DNA of 21,229 nt from JAVBPR01 sp031549485 (GTDB lineage Bacteria > Bacillota > Clostridia > Oscillospirales > Feifaniaceae), in the NCBI GenBank assembly GCA_031549485.1, contig JAVBPR010000006.1:1-21229 (forward strand), given 5' to 3'. Shown piece after piece: positions 6,978-15,883 of this stretch; within the stretch, counting starts at the first letter, position 1, and every line of letters begins with the position of its first letter. A program made the translations under genes and the position numbers. The notes under the pieces were generated by a model. The model worked only from the letters and a program-made list of their open reading frames with translations. It was not told where the DNA came from and did no database searches.

Positions 6978-9900
6978 ATGCAAAATTTAAATGAAATTAT
7001 CGCCCGCGCCGCCGAGGAAGTGCCGGCCGCGCGGGGTTTTTTGGAAAATTATACGGCAGAGCAAAAGGAAAGCAAGGTTACTATTTCGCTTGCCTACGGC
7101 GGCGCCGAGCTGCTTAAAATATTCAAATTCGACGAAAAGATAAAAGCAATTTTCAGGGAGCAAGGGGAAACCGTTGAAATCGAATTTTCCGAAAAAACCG
7201 AAGAAATAAGCGAAAAATATATCGAGCGAAAAAAAGAAGAGCATACTGCGGTTGTCGAAATTAAAAAAAGCTCCAAAAAACTCGACAAAAAATATATCGC
7301 GCCGGCGGACGAATATTTCGACGAGGAAAAGTTTTCGGACGTAATCCTCGGCGAGCGGTTTTCAAATAAAAACACGGCGATAGCGGATATAACGCAAAAC
7401 GAATCTTACGTTTGCGTTCGCGGCGAAATTGCAAGCCTTGAAAAGCGAAACGTAAAAAACTATATGCAGATGGAATTCAATATTTGCATAAAAGACTTTA
7501 CCTCTGCGATAATCGTGCGCGCAACCCTGTTTAGCAAAGAGGCGCGCGACGTGAAAAAGAAACTGCGAGAGGGCGACTCGATAAAAGTTTACGGCAAAGT
7601 AAAGGGCGACAGCTTTTATAACGACCTTATAATCGAGGCGATTTCGGTTGCGCTTATCGGTCGTGTACGAAGAAAAGACGATGCAACCGAAAAGCGGAGC
7701 GAGCTTCATCTGCACACTTCGCTAAGCACTATGGACGGGATAACAAAAGTTCCGGCTTATATCAGAGCGGCAAAAGAATGGGGAATGCCTGCGATTGCGA
7801 TAACCGACCACGGCGGCGTGCAGGCTTTTCCGGTGGCGTTTTCCGAAAAACATAAAATCGGATATGAGGGCAAGCTGATTCTCGGAATGGAAGGATATCT
7901 TGCAGATGACTGCGTGCCGGTAGTTTTCGGAGAGTCGAACGCTGATAAAAACAGCGCTTTTGTCGTTTTTGACGTAGAGACAACCGGGCTTGACAGAAAT
8001 AAAAATTCGCTTATCGAAATCGGCGCGGTGAGGTTTGAAAACGGCGAGGAAAAGGAAAGATTCCAAACCTTTGTCGATCCGGGAGTAAAAATTCCCGAGA
8101 AGATAAAAATGCTAACCAAGATTGACGATAATATGGTCTCGGGCGCGCCGGATGAAAAAACTGCCGTCGCCGATTTTCTCCGCTTTGCGGAAGGCGCGGT
8201 GCTCGCCGCCCATAATGCGGAGTTTGATCTCGGATTCATCGCTAAGGTAGATGAAAGGGTGTTGGATTTTCCTTGCATCGACACCCTTTGGTTTGCTCGC
8301 TTTGCCTGCAAAGGGCTGAAAAATTATCGGCTGAATACTATTGCGGCACACTTTAAGCTGCCTGATTTCAGCCACCACAGGGCAGATGCGGACGCGGCGA
8401 CGACCGGCCTTATTCTGATGAAACTTTTCGAGAGCGAGGAGCTTTCGGGTATAAAAGACATCAGCGAGATAAACGCCCGGGCAAAAGGCAATTATGATGT
8501 AAAAACAATTAGGACAACGCATATAATCCTTCTTATCAAAAACGAAACAGGAAGGAAGAATTTATACGAGCTTGTTTCGCAGTCCTGCATAAATTACTTT
8601 GCGCGAAATCCGAGAATTCCCCGAAGCCTGCTTGATACGCACCGCGAGGGGCTGATTTTGGGAAGCGCTTGCGAAGCGGGAGAGCTTTTTTCCGCCGTTA
8701 TTGAAAAGAAGCCTTATTCCGAGCTTTTGAGAATTGCGGATTATTATGATTATCTCGAAGTACAGCCGATTTGCAATAATATGTTTTTAATTGAAAACGG
8801 CATGGCGGAAAACGAAGACGAGCTTCGGGAGTTTAATAAAACAATCGTAAAGCTTGGGGAAGACCTTGGAAAGCCGGTTGTCGCCACAAGCGATGCGCAT
8901 TTTCTTGATCCGGAGGACGAGCTGGCAAGGCGGATTGTTTTGGCGGCGCAAAAATTTGCGGATGCCGACAAGCCGCTTCCGCTTTATATGAAAACAACAA
9001 AAGAGATGCTCGCGGAATTTGCCTATCTCGGCGAAGAAAAAGCAAGAGAAGTTGTAATATACGGTCCTGCGAAAATTGTGGAGCAGATAGAAGATGTTCC
9101 GCCAACCCCGGGACGGACGCTGTTCCCGCCTGAAATTCCGGGCTGCAGGGAAGAACTTGAAACAAAGGCGAGGAAAAGGGCGGAGGAGATTTACGGAAAC
9201 CCGCTTCCCGAAATTGTGTCGCAGCGGCTTGAAAAAGAGCTCGGCGCGATAATCGGGCACGATTTTGCCGTTATGTATATCGCGGCGCTCCGCCTTGTTG
9301 AAAAATCGAATTCCGAGGGATACCTCGTAGGTTCAAGAGGCTCGGTCGGCTCGTCTTTTGTGGCGTTTTTGGCCGGCATAACCGAGGTGAATTCGCTTTT
9401 GCCGCACTATATTTGCAAAAAATGCAAGCATAGCGAATTTATACACGGAGAATACGAGGCGGGCTGCGATATGCCCGACAAAATCTGCCCCTCCTGCGGC
9501 GAGCAATATTATAAAGACGGATTCGATATTCCTTTTGAAACCTTTCTCGGGTTTAAGGGAGATAAAGTCCCCGATATCGACCTTAATTTCAGCGGCGATT
9601 ATCAGGCAAAAGCGCATAAATATACCGAGGAGCTTTTCGGCGCGGAAAACACCTTCCGCGCGGGCACGATAAGCACGATAGCCGACAAAACAGCGCTTGC
9701 TTTCGTCAGAAAATATTATGAAGAGCGCAATACCGAAATGCGGTATGCCGAAAATCTCGCGCTTGCAAAAAGTGTTGAGGGCGTCAAGCGGTCCACCGGC
9801 CAGCACCCGGGCGGTATCGTGGTCGTCCCGCGCGGCATGGATATAACCGATGTTACGCCGGTTCAGTTTCCGGCGGACACCGAAGAAAAAAATATAACGA

Positions 9901-10988
9901 CAACGCATTTTGATTATCACCAGTTTGAGAGCAACCTCGTAAAACTCGATATTCTCGGGCACGACGATCCTACAGTTATCCGAATGCTGGAGGACATGAC
10001 CGGCGTGGACGCGAAAACGATAAGTTTCGACGACGAAGACGTATTGAAATTATTCAGCGAAAACAACCTTCCCGGCTGCGGTAACGATTCGGTTTTATCA
10101 AGCGTCGCTTCCTGCGGGCTCCCTGAATTCGGCACCAGATTCGTGCGGAAGATGCTTGAAGATACAAGACCGAAAAAATTCGGCGACCTTGTCCGTATTT
10201 CAGGGCTTTCGCACGGCGAGGACGTTTGGGAAGGTAATGCGAAAGAGCTTATCAAAAAAGGTGTGACCAATCTTCGCGGAGCGATTTGTATCCGCGACGA
10301 CATCATGCTTTATTTGATTGATAACGGCGTTCCGGCGAAAGACGCTTTTGATATTACCGAAAAGGTCCGCAAGGGGCATGGGCTCTCATCCGAGCATGAG
10401 GAACTTATGCGGAGCTATAAAATACCCGAGTGGTATATCGAGTCCTGTAATAAAATTGCGTATATGTTTCCGAAGGCGCATGCCGTCGCTTATGTCAAAA
10501 TGGCGTTTCGTATCGGATGGTTTAAGATCAATTATCCGGAAGCATATTACGCGGCATATTTCACCGTCCGAGCGGACGATTTTGATTCCACCGTAATGAT
10601 AGGCGGCTTTGATAAGGTGAAAAAGCAGCACGCGGAATTTTCAGCAATCCCGCGGCCAAAAGATAAGGAAAAACGGCAAATAACAATATTAGAGGTTGCT
10701 TACGAGTTTTATAGGCGCGGGTTTAAATTTGCGCCGATGGACCTTTACAAATCGGACGCGACTAAATTTATCGTCACCGAAAACGGGCTTCTTCCGCCCT
10801 TTAATTCTATTCCCGGCCTTGGGGATAACGCGGCAAAATCGATTGTGGAGGAACGCGAAAAAGCACCGTTTGAGACTATCGAAGATATTTTGTTTAGAAC
10901 CAAGATAAATAAAACAGTGCTCGAAAAAATGCGCGAATCGGGAGTTTTCAAAGGGATTCCGGAATCGGCGCAGATAACATTTTTTTAA
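6978..10988 (+). CDS. polC: DNA polymerase III alpha subunit, PolC type
   Basis: This is the replicative polymerase of low-GC Gram-positive bacteria, with its own proofreading. Domains in order are: a short N-terminal region; OB fold at about 140-230; first PHP part from 242 (SELHLHTS); an inserted DEDDh exonuclease at about 328-485 with Asp332, Glu334, Asp417, His467 and Asp472; and the second PHP part at about 500-700. Polymerase core follows, with a zinc module (Cys813, Cys816, Cys837, Cys840), catalytic Asp866 and Asp868 in VPDIDLNF, and Asp991 in KLDILGHDDPT. All key residues are present. It has 1336 residues against about 1437 in Bacillus subtilis; roughly 95 residues are missing before the exonuclease. 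The start has GGGGGAAC about 3-8 nt upstream. It is the last gene of the operon and is followed by a strong terminator. Confidence 0.97.
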   Translation: MQNLNEIIARAAEEVPAARGFLENYTAEQKESKVTISLAYGGAELLKIFKFDEKIKAIFREQGETVEIEFSEKTEEISEKYIERKKEEHTAVVEIKKSSKKLDKKYIAPADEYFDEEKFSDVILGERFSNKNTAIADITQNESYVCVRGEIASLEKRNVKNYMQMEFNICIKDFTSAIIVRATLFSKEARDVKKKLREGDSIKVYGKVKGDSFYNDLIIEAISVALIGRVRRKDDATEKRSELHLHTSLSTMDGITKVPAYIRAAKEWGMPAIAITDHGGVQAFPVAFSEKHKIGYEGKLILGMEGYLADDCVPVVFGESNADKNSAFVVFDVETTGLDRNKNSLIEIGAVRFENGEEKERFQTFVDPGVKIPEKIKMLTKIDDNMVSGAPDEKTAVADFLRFAEGAVLAAHNAEFDLGFIAKVDERVLDFPCIDTLWFARFACKGLKNYRLNTIAAHFKLPDFSHHRADADAATTGLILMKLFESEELSGIKDISEINARAKGNYDVKTIRTTHIILLIKNETGRKNLYELVSQSCINYFARNPRIPRSLLDTHREGLILGSACEAGELFSAVIEKKPYSELLRIADYYDYLEVQPICNNMFLIENGMAENEDELREFNKTIVKLGEDLGKPVVATSDAHFLDPEDELARRIVLAAQKFADADKPLPLYMKTTKEMLAEFAYLGEEKAREVVIYGPAKIVEQIEDVPPTPGRTLFPPEIPGCREELETKARKRAEEIYGNPLPEIVSQRLEKELGAIIGHDFAVMYIAALRLVEKSNSEGYLVGSRGSVGSSFVAFLAGITEVNSLLPHYICKKCKHSEFIHGEYEAGCDMPDKICPSCGEQYYKDGFDIPFETFLGFKGDKVPDIDLNFSGDYQAKAHKYTEELFGAENTFRAGTISTIADKTALAFVRKYYEERNTEMRYAENLALAKSVEGVKRSTGQHPGGIVVVPRGMDITDVTPVQFPADTEEKNITTTHFDYHQFESNLVKLDILGHDDPTVIRMLEDMTGVDAKTISFDDEDVLKLFSENNLPGCGNDSVLSSVASCGLPEFGTRFVRKMLEDTRPKKFGDLVRISGLSHGEDVWEGNAKELIKKGVTNLRGAICIRDDIMLYLIDNGVPAKDAFDITEKVRKGHGLSSEHEELMRSYKIPEWYIESCNKIAYMFPKAHAVAYVKMAFRIGWFKINYPEAYYAAYFTVRADDFDSTVMIGGFDKVKKQHAEFSAIPRPKDKEKRQITILEVAYEFYRRGFKFAPMDLYKSDATKFIVTENGLLPPFNSIPGLGDNAAKSIVEEREKAPFETIEDILFRTKINKTVLEKMRESGVFKGIPESAQITFF

Positions 10989-10993
10989 AAAAT

Positions 10994-11028
10994 AAAAGCG
11001 GCGCTTCTAAATAAGAAGCGCCGCTTTT
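10994..11028. terminator. Bidirectional intrinsic terminator between polC and the ABC exporter genes
   Basis: A perfect 15-bp stem (10994-11008 with 11014-11028) closes a 5-nt loop AAATA. The core GCGGCGCTTCT is GC-rich, with a T run on the right and an A run on the left. It can therefore end transcription of polC from the left and of the - strand exporter operon from the right. Confidence 0.92.
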
Positions 11029-11039
11029 TTGTGCTTATT

Positions 11040-12887
11040 TTATCCCGCGTTTTCAAATTGCGAATTATAAAGCTCGCTGTAGAATCCGCCTTTCTTGATA
11101 AGCTCATCGTGGCTGCCTTGTTCCACAACATCGCCTTCGTTTAGAACGAGGATAATGTCCGCGTTTTTAATGGTGCTGAGGCGATGCGCGATAATAAAGC
11201 TCGTTCGCCCTTTCATCAGGGTATCCATCGCCGTCTGTATTCTTTGCTCGGTCCTTGTGTCGACCGAGCTTGTGGCTTCGTCGAGGATAAGGATTTCGGG
11301 ATTTGCGAGAATGGCGCGCGCGATGGTCAGAAGCTGTTTTTGCCCGCCCGAAATATTGCTTGCCTCTTCATTAAGAACCATATTATATCCGTCGGGCAAG
11401 GTTTTGATAAAGTGGTGGACGTGCGCAGCTTTTGCGGCATTTATAACATCTTCATCCGAAGCGGTCTGCTTTCCGTAGCGGATATTTTCCATAATCGTGC
11501 CGCCGAAAAGCCATGTGTCCTGCAAAACCATTCCGAACATTCGCCGCAGCTCGCCGCGGTCAAAATCTTTTATATCGTGCCCGTCGACAAGTATCCGTCC
11601 GCCGTTTAGCTCGTAAAAATGCATAAGGAGCTTTACGATAGTTGTTTTGCCCGCGCCGGTCGGCCCGACAATCGCGATTTTCTGGCCGTCTTTAACGTCG
11701 GCGCAAAAATCGTTTATAACAATTTTATCTTCGCTGTAGCCGAATTTAACATGCTCAAAGGTGACGTTGCCGACAAGACCTTTTGTAGAAACAGGATTTT
11801 CGGGGGAAGGAGCTTCCTCGGGTTCATCCAAAAATTCGAAAACGCGCTCCGCCGCCGCCATTGTTGACTGCATAAGATTTGAAACCTGCGCAACCTGTGT
11901 AATCGGCTGGGTAAAAGAGCGGGTGTACTGGATAAAGCTCTGTATATCGCCGATTTGGATGGTGCCGCGAATAGCGAGATATCCGCCGAAAATACAAACG
12001 CCGACATAACCGAGATTTCCGATAAAATTCATGACCGGCATCATAAGGCCGGACAAAAACTGCGATTTCCACGCGGAAGAATATAATTTTTTGTTTTTCT
12101 CATCGAATTCGGCGAGCGTTTCGTCCTCGCGGTTAAAGGCTTTAACGATATTTATACCGCCGAAAGTTTCTTCGACCTGACCGTTTATTACGCCGAGAGT
12201 TGCCTGCTGCGAGCTGAAATAGTTCTGCGATTTTTTGACAACCAGGCGCATAAAGCCAAAAGAAAGCGGCAGGGTGAGCAGGGCGATTAAGGTCATTTGC
12301 CAGCTTATTGATAGCATCATAACAAATATACCGATGATGGTACATGTTGACGTAATAACCTGTGTAAGGCTCTGATTTAAGCTCTGGCTGAGCGTGTCAA
12401 CGTCGTTTGTGATTCTCGAAAGGACTTCGCCGTGAGTCGTTCTGTCGAAATATCCCATCGGAAGCCGCGCGATTTTTTCGGAGAGAAGACGGCGAAAATT
12501 AAAGGAAAGTTTTTGGGTTACTCCGCTCATTACAAAACCCTGAACAAAGGACAAAACCGCGCTTAAAATATAAAAGAAAAGCAGGGTTAAAAGGGTGTTT
12601 CCGATAGCGGCAAAATTGATTCCGCCTTTTCCGGTAACCTTAGCGACGATTCCGTTGAAAATTTCGGTGGTAGCTGTTCCGAGTATTTTCGGGCCGACGA
12701 TAGAGAAAACGGTGCTTCCAATAGCGAAAATAAATACGATAATAATGCTGATTTTATATTTCGAAAGATATTTCATCAAGGTGGAAAACGCAGTTTTGAA
12801 GTTTTTCGGCTTGCCTCCGCCGAGCATCATCGGGCCTCCGCCCATAGGTCCGCGGTGGCGTTGAGCGCTTTGTTTTTTTTCACTCAT
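11040..12887 (-). CDS. ABC multidrug exporter half-transporter, catalytically complete partner
   Basis: This is an exporter-type half-transporter of 615 residues with fused membrane and ATPase domains. The N-terminus is Gly/Met-rich (PMGGGPMM). Six membrane helices span about 47-345. The ATPase shows Walker A GPTGAGKTT (408-416), Q-loop Gln456, signature NISGGQKQ (511-518), Walker B LILDE with Asp536 and catalytic Glu537, and switch His568. All are canonical. The start at 12887 is preferred over an upstream in-frame codon at 12944 because AGGAGG lies 10 nt before it and its ATG overlaps the previous gene's TGA (ATGA). The next gene upstream in the operon is the larger half-transporter. Together they resemble heterodimeric exporters such as BmrC/BmrD or LmrC/LmrD, so drug or lipid-like amphiphile export is likely. 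The substrate is unknown. Confidence 0.9.
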   Translation of the reverse strand: MSEKKQSAQRHRGPMGGGPMMLGGGKPKNFKTAFSTLMKYLSKYKISIIIVFIFAIGSTVFSIVGPKILGTATTEIFNGIVAKVTGKGGINFAAIGNTLLTLLFFYILSAVLSFVQGFVMSGVTQKLSFNFRRLLSEKIARLPMGYFDRTTHGEVLSRITNDVDTLSQSLNQSLTQVITSTCTIIGIFVMMLSISWQMTLIALLTLPLSFGFMRLVVKKSQNYFSSQQATLGVINGQVEETFGGINIVKAFNREDETLAEFDEKNKKLYSSAWKSQFLSGLMMPVMNFIGNLGYVGVCIFGGYLAIRGTIQIGDIQSFIQYTRSFTQPITQVAQVSNLMQSTMAAAERVFEFLDEPEEAPSPENPVSTKGLVGNVTFEHVKFGYSEDKIVINDFCADVKDGQKIAIVGPTGAGKTTIVKLLMHFYELNGGRILVDGHDIKDFDRGELRRMFGMVLQDTWLFGGTIMENIRYGKQTASDEDVINAAKAAHVHHFIKTLPDGYNMVLNEEASNISGGQKQLLTIARAILANPEILILDEATSSVDTRTEQRIQTAMDTLMKGRTSFIIAHRLSTIKNADIILVLNEGDVVEQGSHDELIKKGGFYSELYNSQFENAG

Positions 12888-15157
12888 TTTGAAAGCTCCT
12901 CCTCTGAAAGCTGGCTGCTCGCTATTTGATAATATTCTTCGCAAGATGAAAGCAGTTCTTTATGCGTGCCGATTCCGACAATGCGCCCCTCGTCCATAAC
13001 AACTATCTGGTCGGCCGAAATTATGGTGCTTATTCTCTGCGCTACGATTATGACCGTGCTGTCGCCGGTGGACTCTTTGAGAGCCGCGCGGAGGGCTTTG
13101 TCGGTTTTAAAGTCAAGGGCGGAAAAGCTGTCGTCGAAAATATATATTTCGGGATTTTTTGCCACAGCGCGGGCTATCGAAAGCCGTTGCCGCTGGCCGC
13201 CCGACACGTTGGTGCCGCCTTGCGAAACTTCGCTTTCAAGCCCATTTTCCTTTGCGGCGATAAAATCAGCGGCCTGCGCCACTTGCGCGGCGGCTTGAAG
13301 CGCCGATTCATCGGTCGTGCCGCCATAACCGATGTTGGAGGCGATAGTTCCGGAAAACAGAACGCCGCGTTGAGGAACATATCCGATTTTTTCGCGTAGT
13401 GCCGATTGTGTTACATCGCGGATATCAATGCCGTCAATCAAAATTTCGCCCGCCGTGACATCGAAAAACCGCGGAATAAGATTTATCAAAGTCGATTTGC
13501 CGCTTCCGGTGCTTCCGATAATCGCCGTTGTCTGCCCGGGTTTTGCGGTAAAATTGATGTCGGTCAGAACGTCTTCGCCCGCGCGGGGATAGCGGAACGA
13601 AACATCTTTAAATTCGACAAGCCCTTTTATGCCGCGGCTGAAATCTTTGGGATTTTGCGGATCGTTTACCGAACTTGGCGTTTCTAAAACTTCGGAAATA
13701 CGGTTTGCAGAAACGGTCGCGCGCGGAAGCATGATGGAAAGCATGGAGAGGAAGAGGAAGGACATGATTATCTGCATCGAATACTGGATAAACGAAATCA
13801 TATTTCCTACCTGCATGGTGCCGGCATCAACGCTGTGCGAGCCAACCCAAACAATAAGAATTGAAACGCCGCTCATAACAAACATCATTATAGGCATCAT
13901 AAGCGACATTGCGCGGTTAACAAAAAGATTCACATTTGTCAAATCCCTGTTTGCCTTATCGAAGCGCGCTTCTTCGTATTTTTCGTTGTTGTATGCGCGA
14001 ATGACAGGAAGCCCGGTCAGAATTTCCCGCGCGACAAGATTTATGCGGTCGATAAGCTTTTGCAGCTTTTTAAATTTCGGCATAACAAAAGTGAATAAAA
14101 TAACAATTACCACCATGATAATAAGTACCGCCAAAGCGATAATCCAGGTCATGGTATTATCGGTCCGCATTATGCGAAGAACGCCGCCGACGCCCATAAT
14201 CGGGGCATAGAAAACGATTCTAAGCATCATTACCATGACAAGCTGAATCTGCTGAATATCGTTTGTGCTGCGCGTTATAAGCGACGCGGTCGAAAAGTTA
14301 TCAAGCTCGCTGTTGCCGAAAGATAGAACCTTTTTAAATATTTGGAATCTTAGATTTCTGCCGAGTCCCGCGGCTATGCGGGAAGAAATAAAGGTCACCA
14401 AAATTGCCGACAAGACGCTGCCGAGGGTAAGGAGAAGCATATGCAGTCCGTAAAATAATATTGAGCGCGACTGAACTTTGTTTGTGTCGATGCCGATATG
14501 CTGATATTCCGCCTTAACGGCTTGAATAGCCATCTGTGACAAAATTTCGGGAGGAAGCCCTTCGAGCATATCGCTGTCAATGCTTTTTACTATTTCATTT
14601 CGCTGCTGCTCGGGCAAAAAGCCCAATATATCAATTAAAGTGGTTTTTTCGGTTATACTTCCGGGAGGAAGTGAGGCGATTAAAGGGGCGATAATTTCGT
14701 TTAGCGTTTCTTTAAACTCGCTGAACGTCTCGTTTTCTGCTGCGGCATCGTCTGCGTTTTTCGCGCTCTCGAAAAATCCGATCATCGAAAGAGCTTTGGA
14801 AAAAGCAAGCTCAAGCTCGGAAAAGGTTTCTTCCGAAACTTCGGAGAGGGTGTAAACGTCTTCGCTTGAAAGAAGCGGATATTTCGCGATATTCTCCTCC
14901 GTTTTAGAAATCAGAGAATAGCTGGTCTTAATTAAATCCGCGTTTTCGCCCGAAATTATCAAAACTTTATCAAATAAGGATTTTGAAATAGTATCGGGAA
15001 CAGGAGAGGAAATTCCGCTTTGCTGTATACCGATATTGACGATTTTTGCCATTTGATCAGGCAGCGCAAGCTCGCAGTTTGCCTGAGCAAAAAGCAAAAT
15101 TACAACAAGAAAAATAAGGCCATAGGACTTTTTAAAGTATTTAAAAATTTTAATCAT
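12884..15157 (-). CDS. ABC multidrug exporter half-transporter with degenerate ATP site and large extracellular insert
   Basis: This half-transporter has 757 residues, about 150-180 longer than usual. TM1 is at about 12-30 and TM2 begins near 232. The roughly 190 residues between them (about 40-228) are acidic, mostly helical-looking and predicted extracellular. The remaining membrane helices lie at about 232-480. The ATPase has Walker A GSTGSGKST (548-556) and signature VSGGQRQR (651-658). Walker B is IYIFDD, with Asp676 where the catalytic Glu should be, and the switch His is Gln707 (VAQRIST). Both changes are known hallmarks of the degenerate site in heterodimeric exporters. Its ATG overlaps the TetR stop (ATGA), with GAGGA just upstream, and its own stop overlaps the next half-transporter. 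It is expected to pair with that protein. Confidence 0.9.
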   Translation of the reverse strand: MIKIFKYFKKSYGLIFLVVILLFAQANCELALPDQMAKIVNIGIQQSGISSPVPDTISKSLFDKVLIISGENADLIKTSYSLISKTEENIAKYPLLSSEDVYTLSEVSEETFSELELAFSKALSMIGFFESAKNADDAAAENETFSEFKETLNEIIAPLIASLPPGSITEKTTLIDILGFLPEQQRNEIVKSIDSDMLEGLPPEILSQMAIQAVKAEYQHIGIDTNKVQSRSILFYGLHMLLLTLGSVLSAILVTFISSRIAAGLGRNLRFQIFKKVLSFGNSELDNFSTASLITRSTNDIQQIQLVMVMMLRIVFYAPIMGVGGVLRIMRTDNTMTWIIALAVLIIMVVIVILFTFVMPKFKKLQKLIDRINLVAREILTGLPVIRAYNNEKYEEARFDKANRDLTNVNLFVNRAMSLMMPIMMFVMSGVSILIVWVGSHSVDAGTMQVGNMISFIQYSMQIIMSFLFLSMLSIMLPRATVSANRISEVLETPSSVNDPQNPKDFSRGIKGLVEFKDVSFRYPRAGEDVLTDINFTAKPGQTTAIIGSTGSGKSTLINLIPRFFDVTAGEILIDGIDIRDVTQSALREKIGYVPQRGVLFSGTIASNIGYGGTTDESALQAAAQVAQAADFIAAKENGLESEVSQGGTNVSGGQRQRLSIARAVAKNPEIYIFDDSFSALDFKTDKALRAALKESTGDSTVIIVAQRISTIISADQIVVMDEGRIVGIGTHKELLSSCEEYYQIASSQLSEEELSK
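12898..12903 (-). promoter_or_regulatory. Ribosome binding site setting the start of the downstream ABC half-transporter
   Basis: AGGAGG on the - strand lies 10 nt before ATG 12887 (a second AGGAG register gives 8 nt). It lies inside the 3' end of the preceding gene. It decides between the start at 12887 and the upstream extension to 12944. Confidence 0.75.
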
Positions 15158-15792
15158 AAGTTGTCCTCGTTATTTTTTAGTGCCCCATGTTTTATGAGGT
15201 TTAGCTTAATTAGAAGCTGTTTTCTGTATTTTTTTGCGTCTGAGACATTTTTAAAAGTCATGATTACAGCGGTTTTTAGCATAGAGCTTAGTATTTCGAG
15301 AAGGCAGGAAAATTCGGCATCGCTTTTCACATTCAGAGAGTCGCGGTTAAGCGATTTTATTTTTTCAGAGTCGAGTTCGAATAAAAATTTTCCGTGCGGC
15401 GGTTTTCCGAGGGGACCGGGAGGGCCAAACTCGCTGTGAAGCCCGATTATTATGTTTTTCAGCGCCGCCGTGTTATCCGCCGTTTTGCTTAGGAATTTTG
15501 CCGTGTTATCGTAAATTTGCAAAAAGACGTCAAATATATCGCCGCGAGGATTTGATACTGCATGCTCTGCGCTTTTTCTAATATGGCACATATAACCGTT
15601 CATAAGAAAGGTCGCCAAATCCTTTTTATCCTCAAAATACATATAGAAACTTCCGCGCGGGATATCGGCATATTTTATTATTTTGTTTATCGATGCGTCG
15701 GCATACGGCACATTCGAAAATTCTTTGCGCGCCGCGCTAAGAATACTTTCCCGCTTGTCTTCGGGGAGATTAAGAAAGGTTGAAGTCGGCAA
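15154..15792 (-). CDS. TetR/AcrR-family transcriptional repressor of the exporter operon
   Basis: This 212-residue regulator has a typical N-terminal TetR DNA-binding domain: helix ILSAARKEFSNVPYADASIN, then the turn-and-recognition segment IIKYADIPRGSFYMYFEDKKDL, ending near residue 60. The C-terminal ligand/dimer domain is not informative about inducer. The start is TTG at 15792, chosen because GGAGGTG lies 10 nt upstream and the HTH spacing from the N-terminus is normal. It is the first gene of a three-gene operon, and its stop overlaps the start of the first exporter gene. A nested palindromic operator lies across its promoter, so it very likely represses itself and the exporter until an exported compound binds. 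Confidence 0.92.
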   Translation of the reverse strand: MPTSTFLNLPEDKRESILSAARKEFSNVPYADASINKIIKYADIPRGSFYMYFEDKKDLATFLMNGYMCHIRKSAEHAVSNPRGDIFDVFLQIYDNTAKFLSKTADNTAALKNIIIGLHSEFGPPGPLGKPPHGKFLFELDSEKIKSLNRDSLNVKSDAEFSCLLEILSSMLKTAVIMTFKNVSDAKKYRKQLLIKLNLIKHGALKNNEDNL

Positions 15793-15802
15793 TTTTTGTT
15801 TT

Positions 15803-15809
15803 CACCTCC
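15803..15809 (-). promoter_or_regulatory. Strong ribosome binding site for the TTG start of the TetR gene
   Basis: GGAGGTG on the - strand is placed 10 nt before TTG 15792. No other in-frame start has a comparable site. It also lies only 7 nt from the operator edge, so mRNA may begin just upstream. Confidence 0.7.
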
Positions 15810-15814
15810 ATGAT

Positions 15815-15855
15815 ACATGACACCCTGTCATATATGATATGACAGGGTGTCATGT
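15815..15855. promoter_or_regulatory. Nested palindromic TetR operator (two 15-bp palindromes)
   Basis: The whole site is an inverted repeat with 19-bp arms around ATG (15834-15836). Each arm itself contains a 15-bp palindrome: ATGACACCCTGTCAT at 15817-15831 and ATGACAGGGTGTCAT at 15839-15853. Their centres are 22 bp apart, about two helical turns, which fits two repressor dimers binding along the same face. One copy fills the promoter spacer and the other covers the expected transcription start. Confidence 0.88.
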
Positions 15856-15862
15856 TTGTCAA
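15834..15862 (-). promoter_or_regulatory. Sigma-A promoter of the tetR-exporter operon
   Basis: On the - strand, TTGACA (15862-15857) and TATCAT (15839-15834) are exactly 17 nt apart. The -35 is perfect and the -10 has one mismatch. The operator overlaps the spacer and -10 and extends past the start point, so repression by blocking polymerase is expected. Confidence 0.85.
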
Positions 15863-15883
15863 TGAATAATTTGTGAACAAAAT

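Noticed and set aside
9400..9520. Cysteine-rich stretch in polC as a possible inserted domain
   Set aside because: The CxxC pairs are the normal zinc module of PolC polymerases.
12888..12944. N-terminal extension of the second ABC half-transporter
   Set aside because: The extra residues lie within the upstream gene's coding region. AGGAGG plus an ATGA overlap fix the start at 12887.
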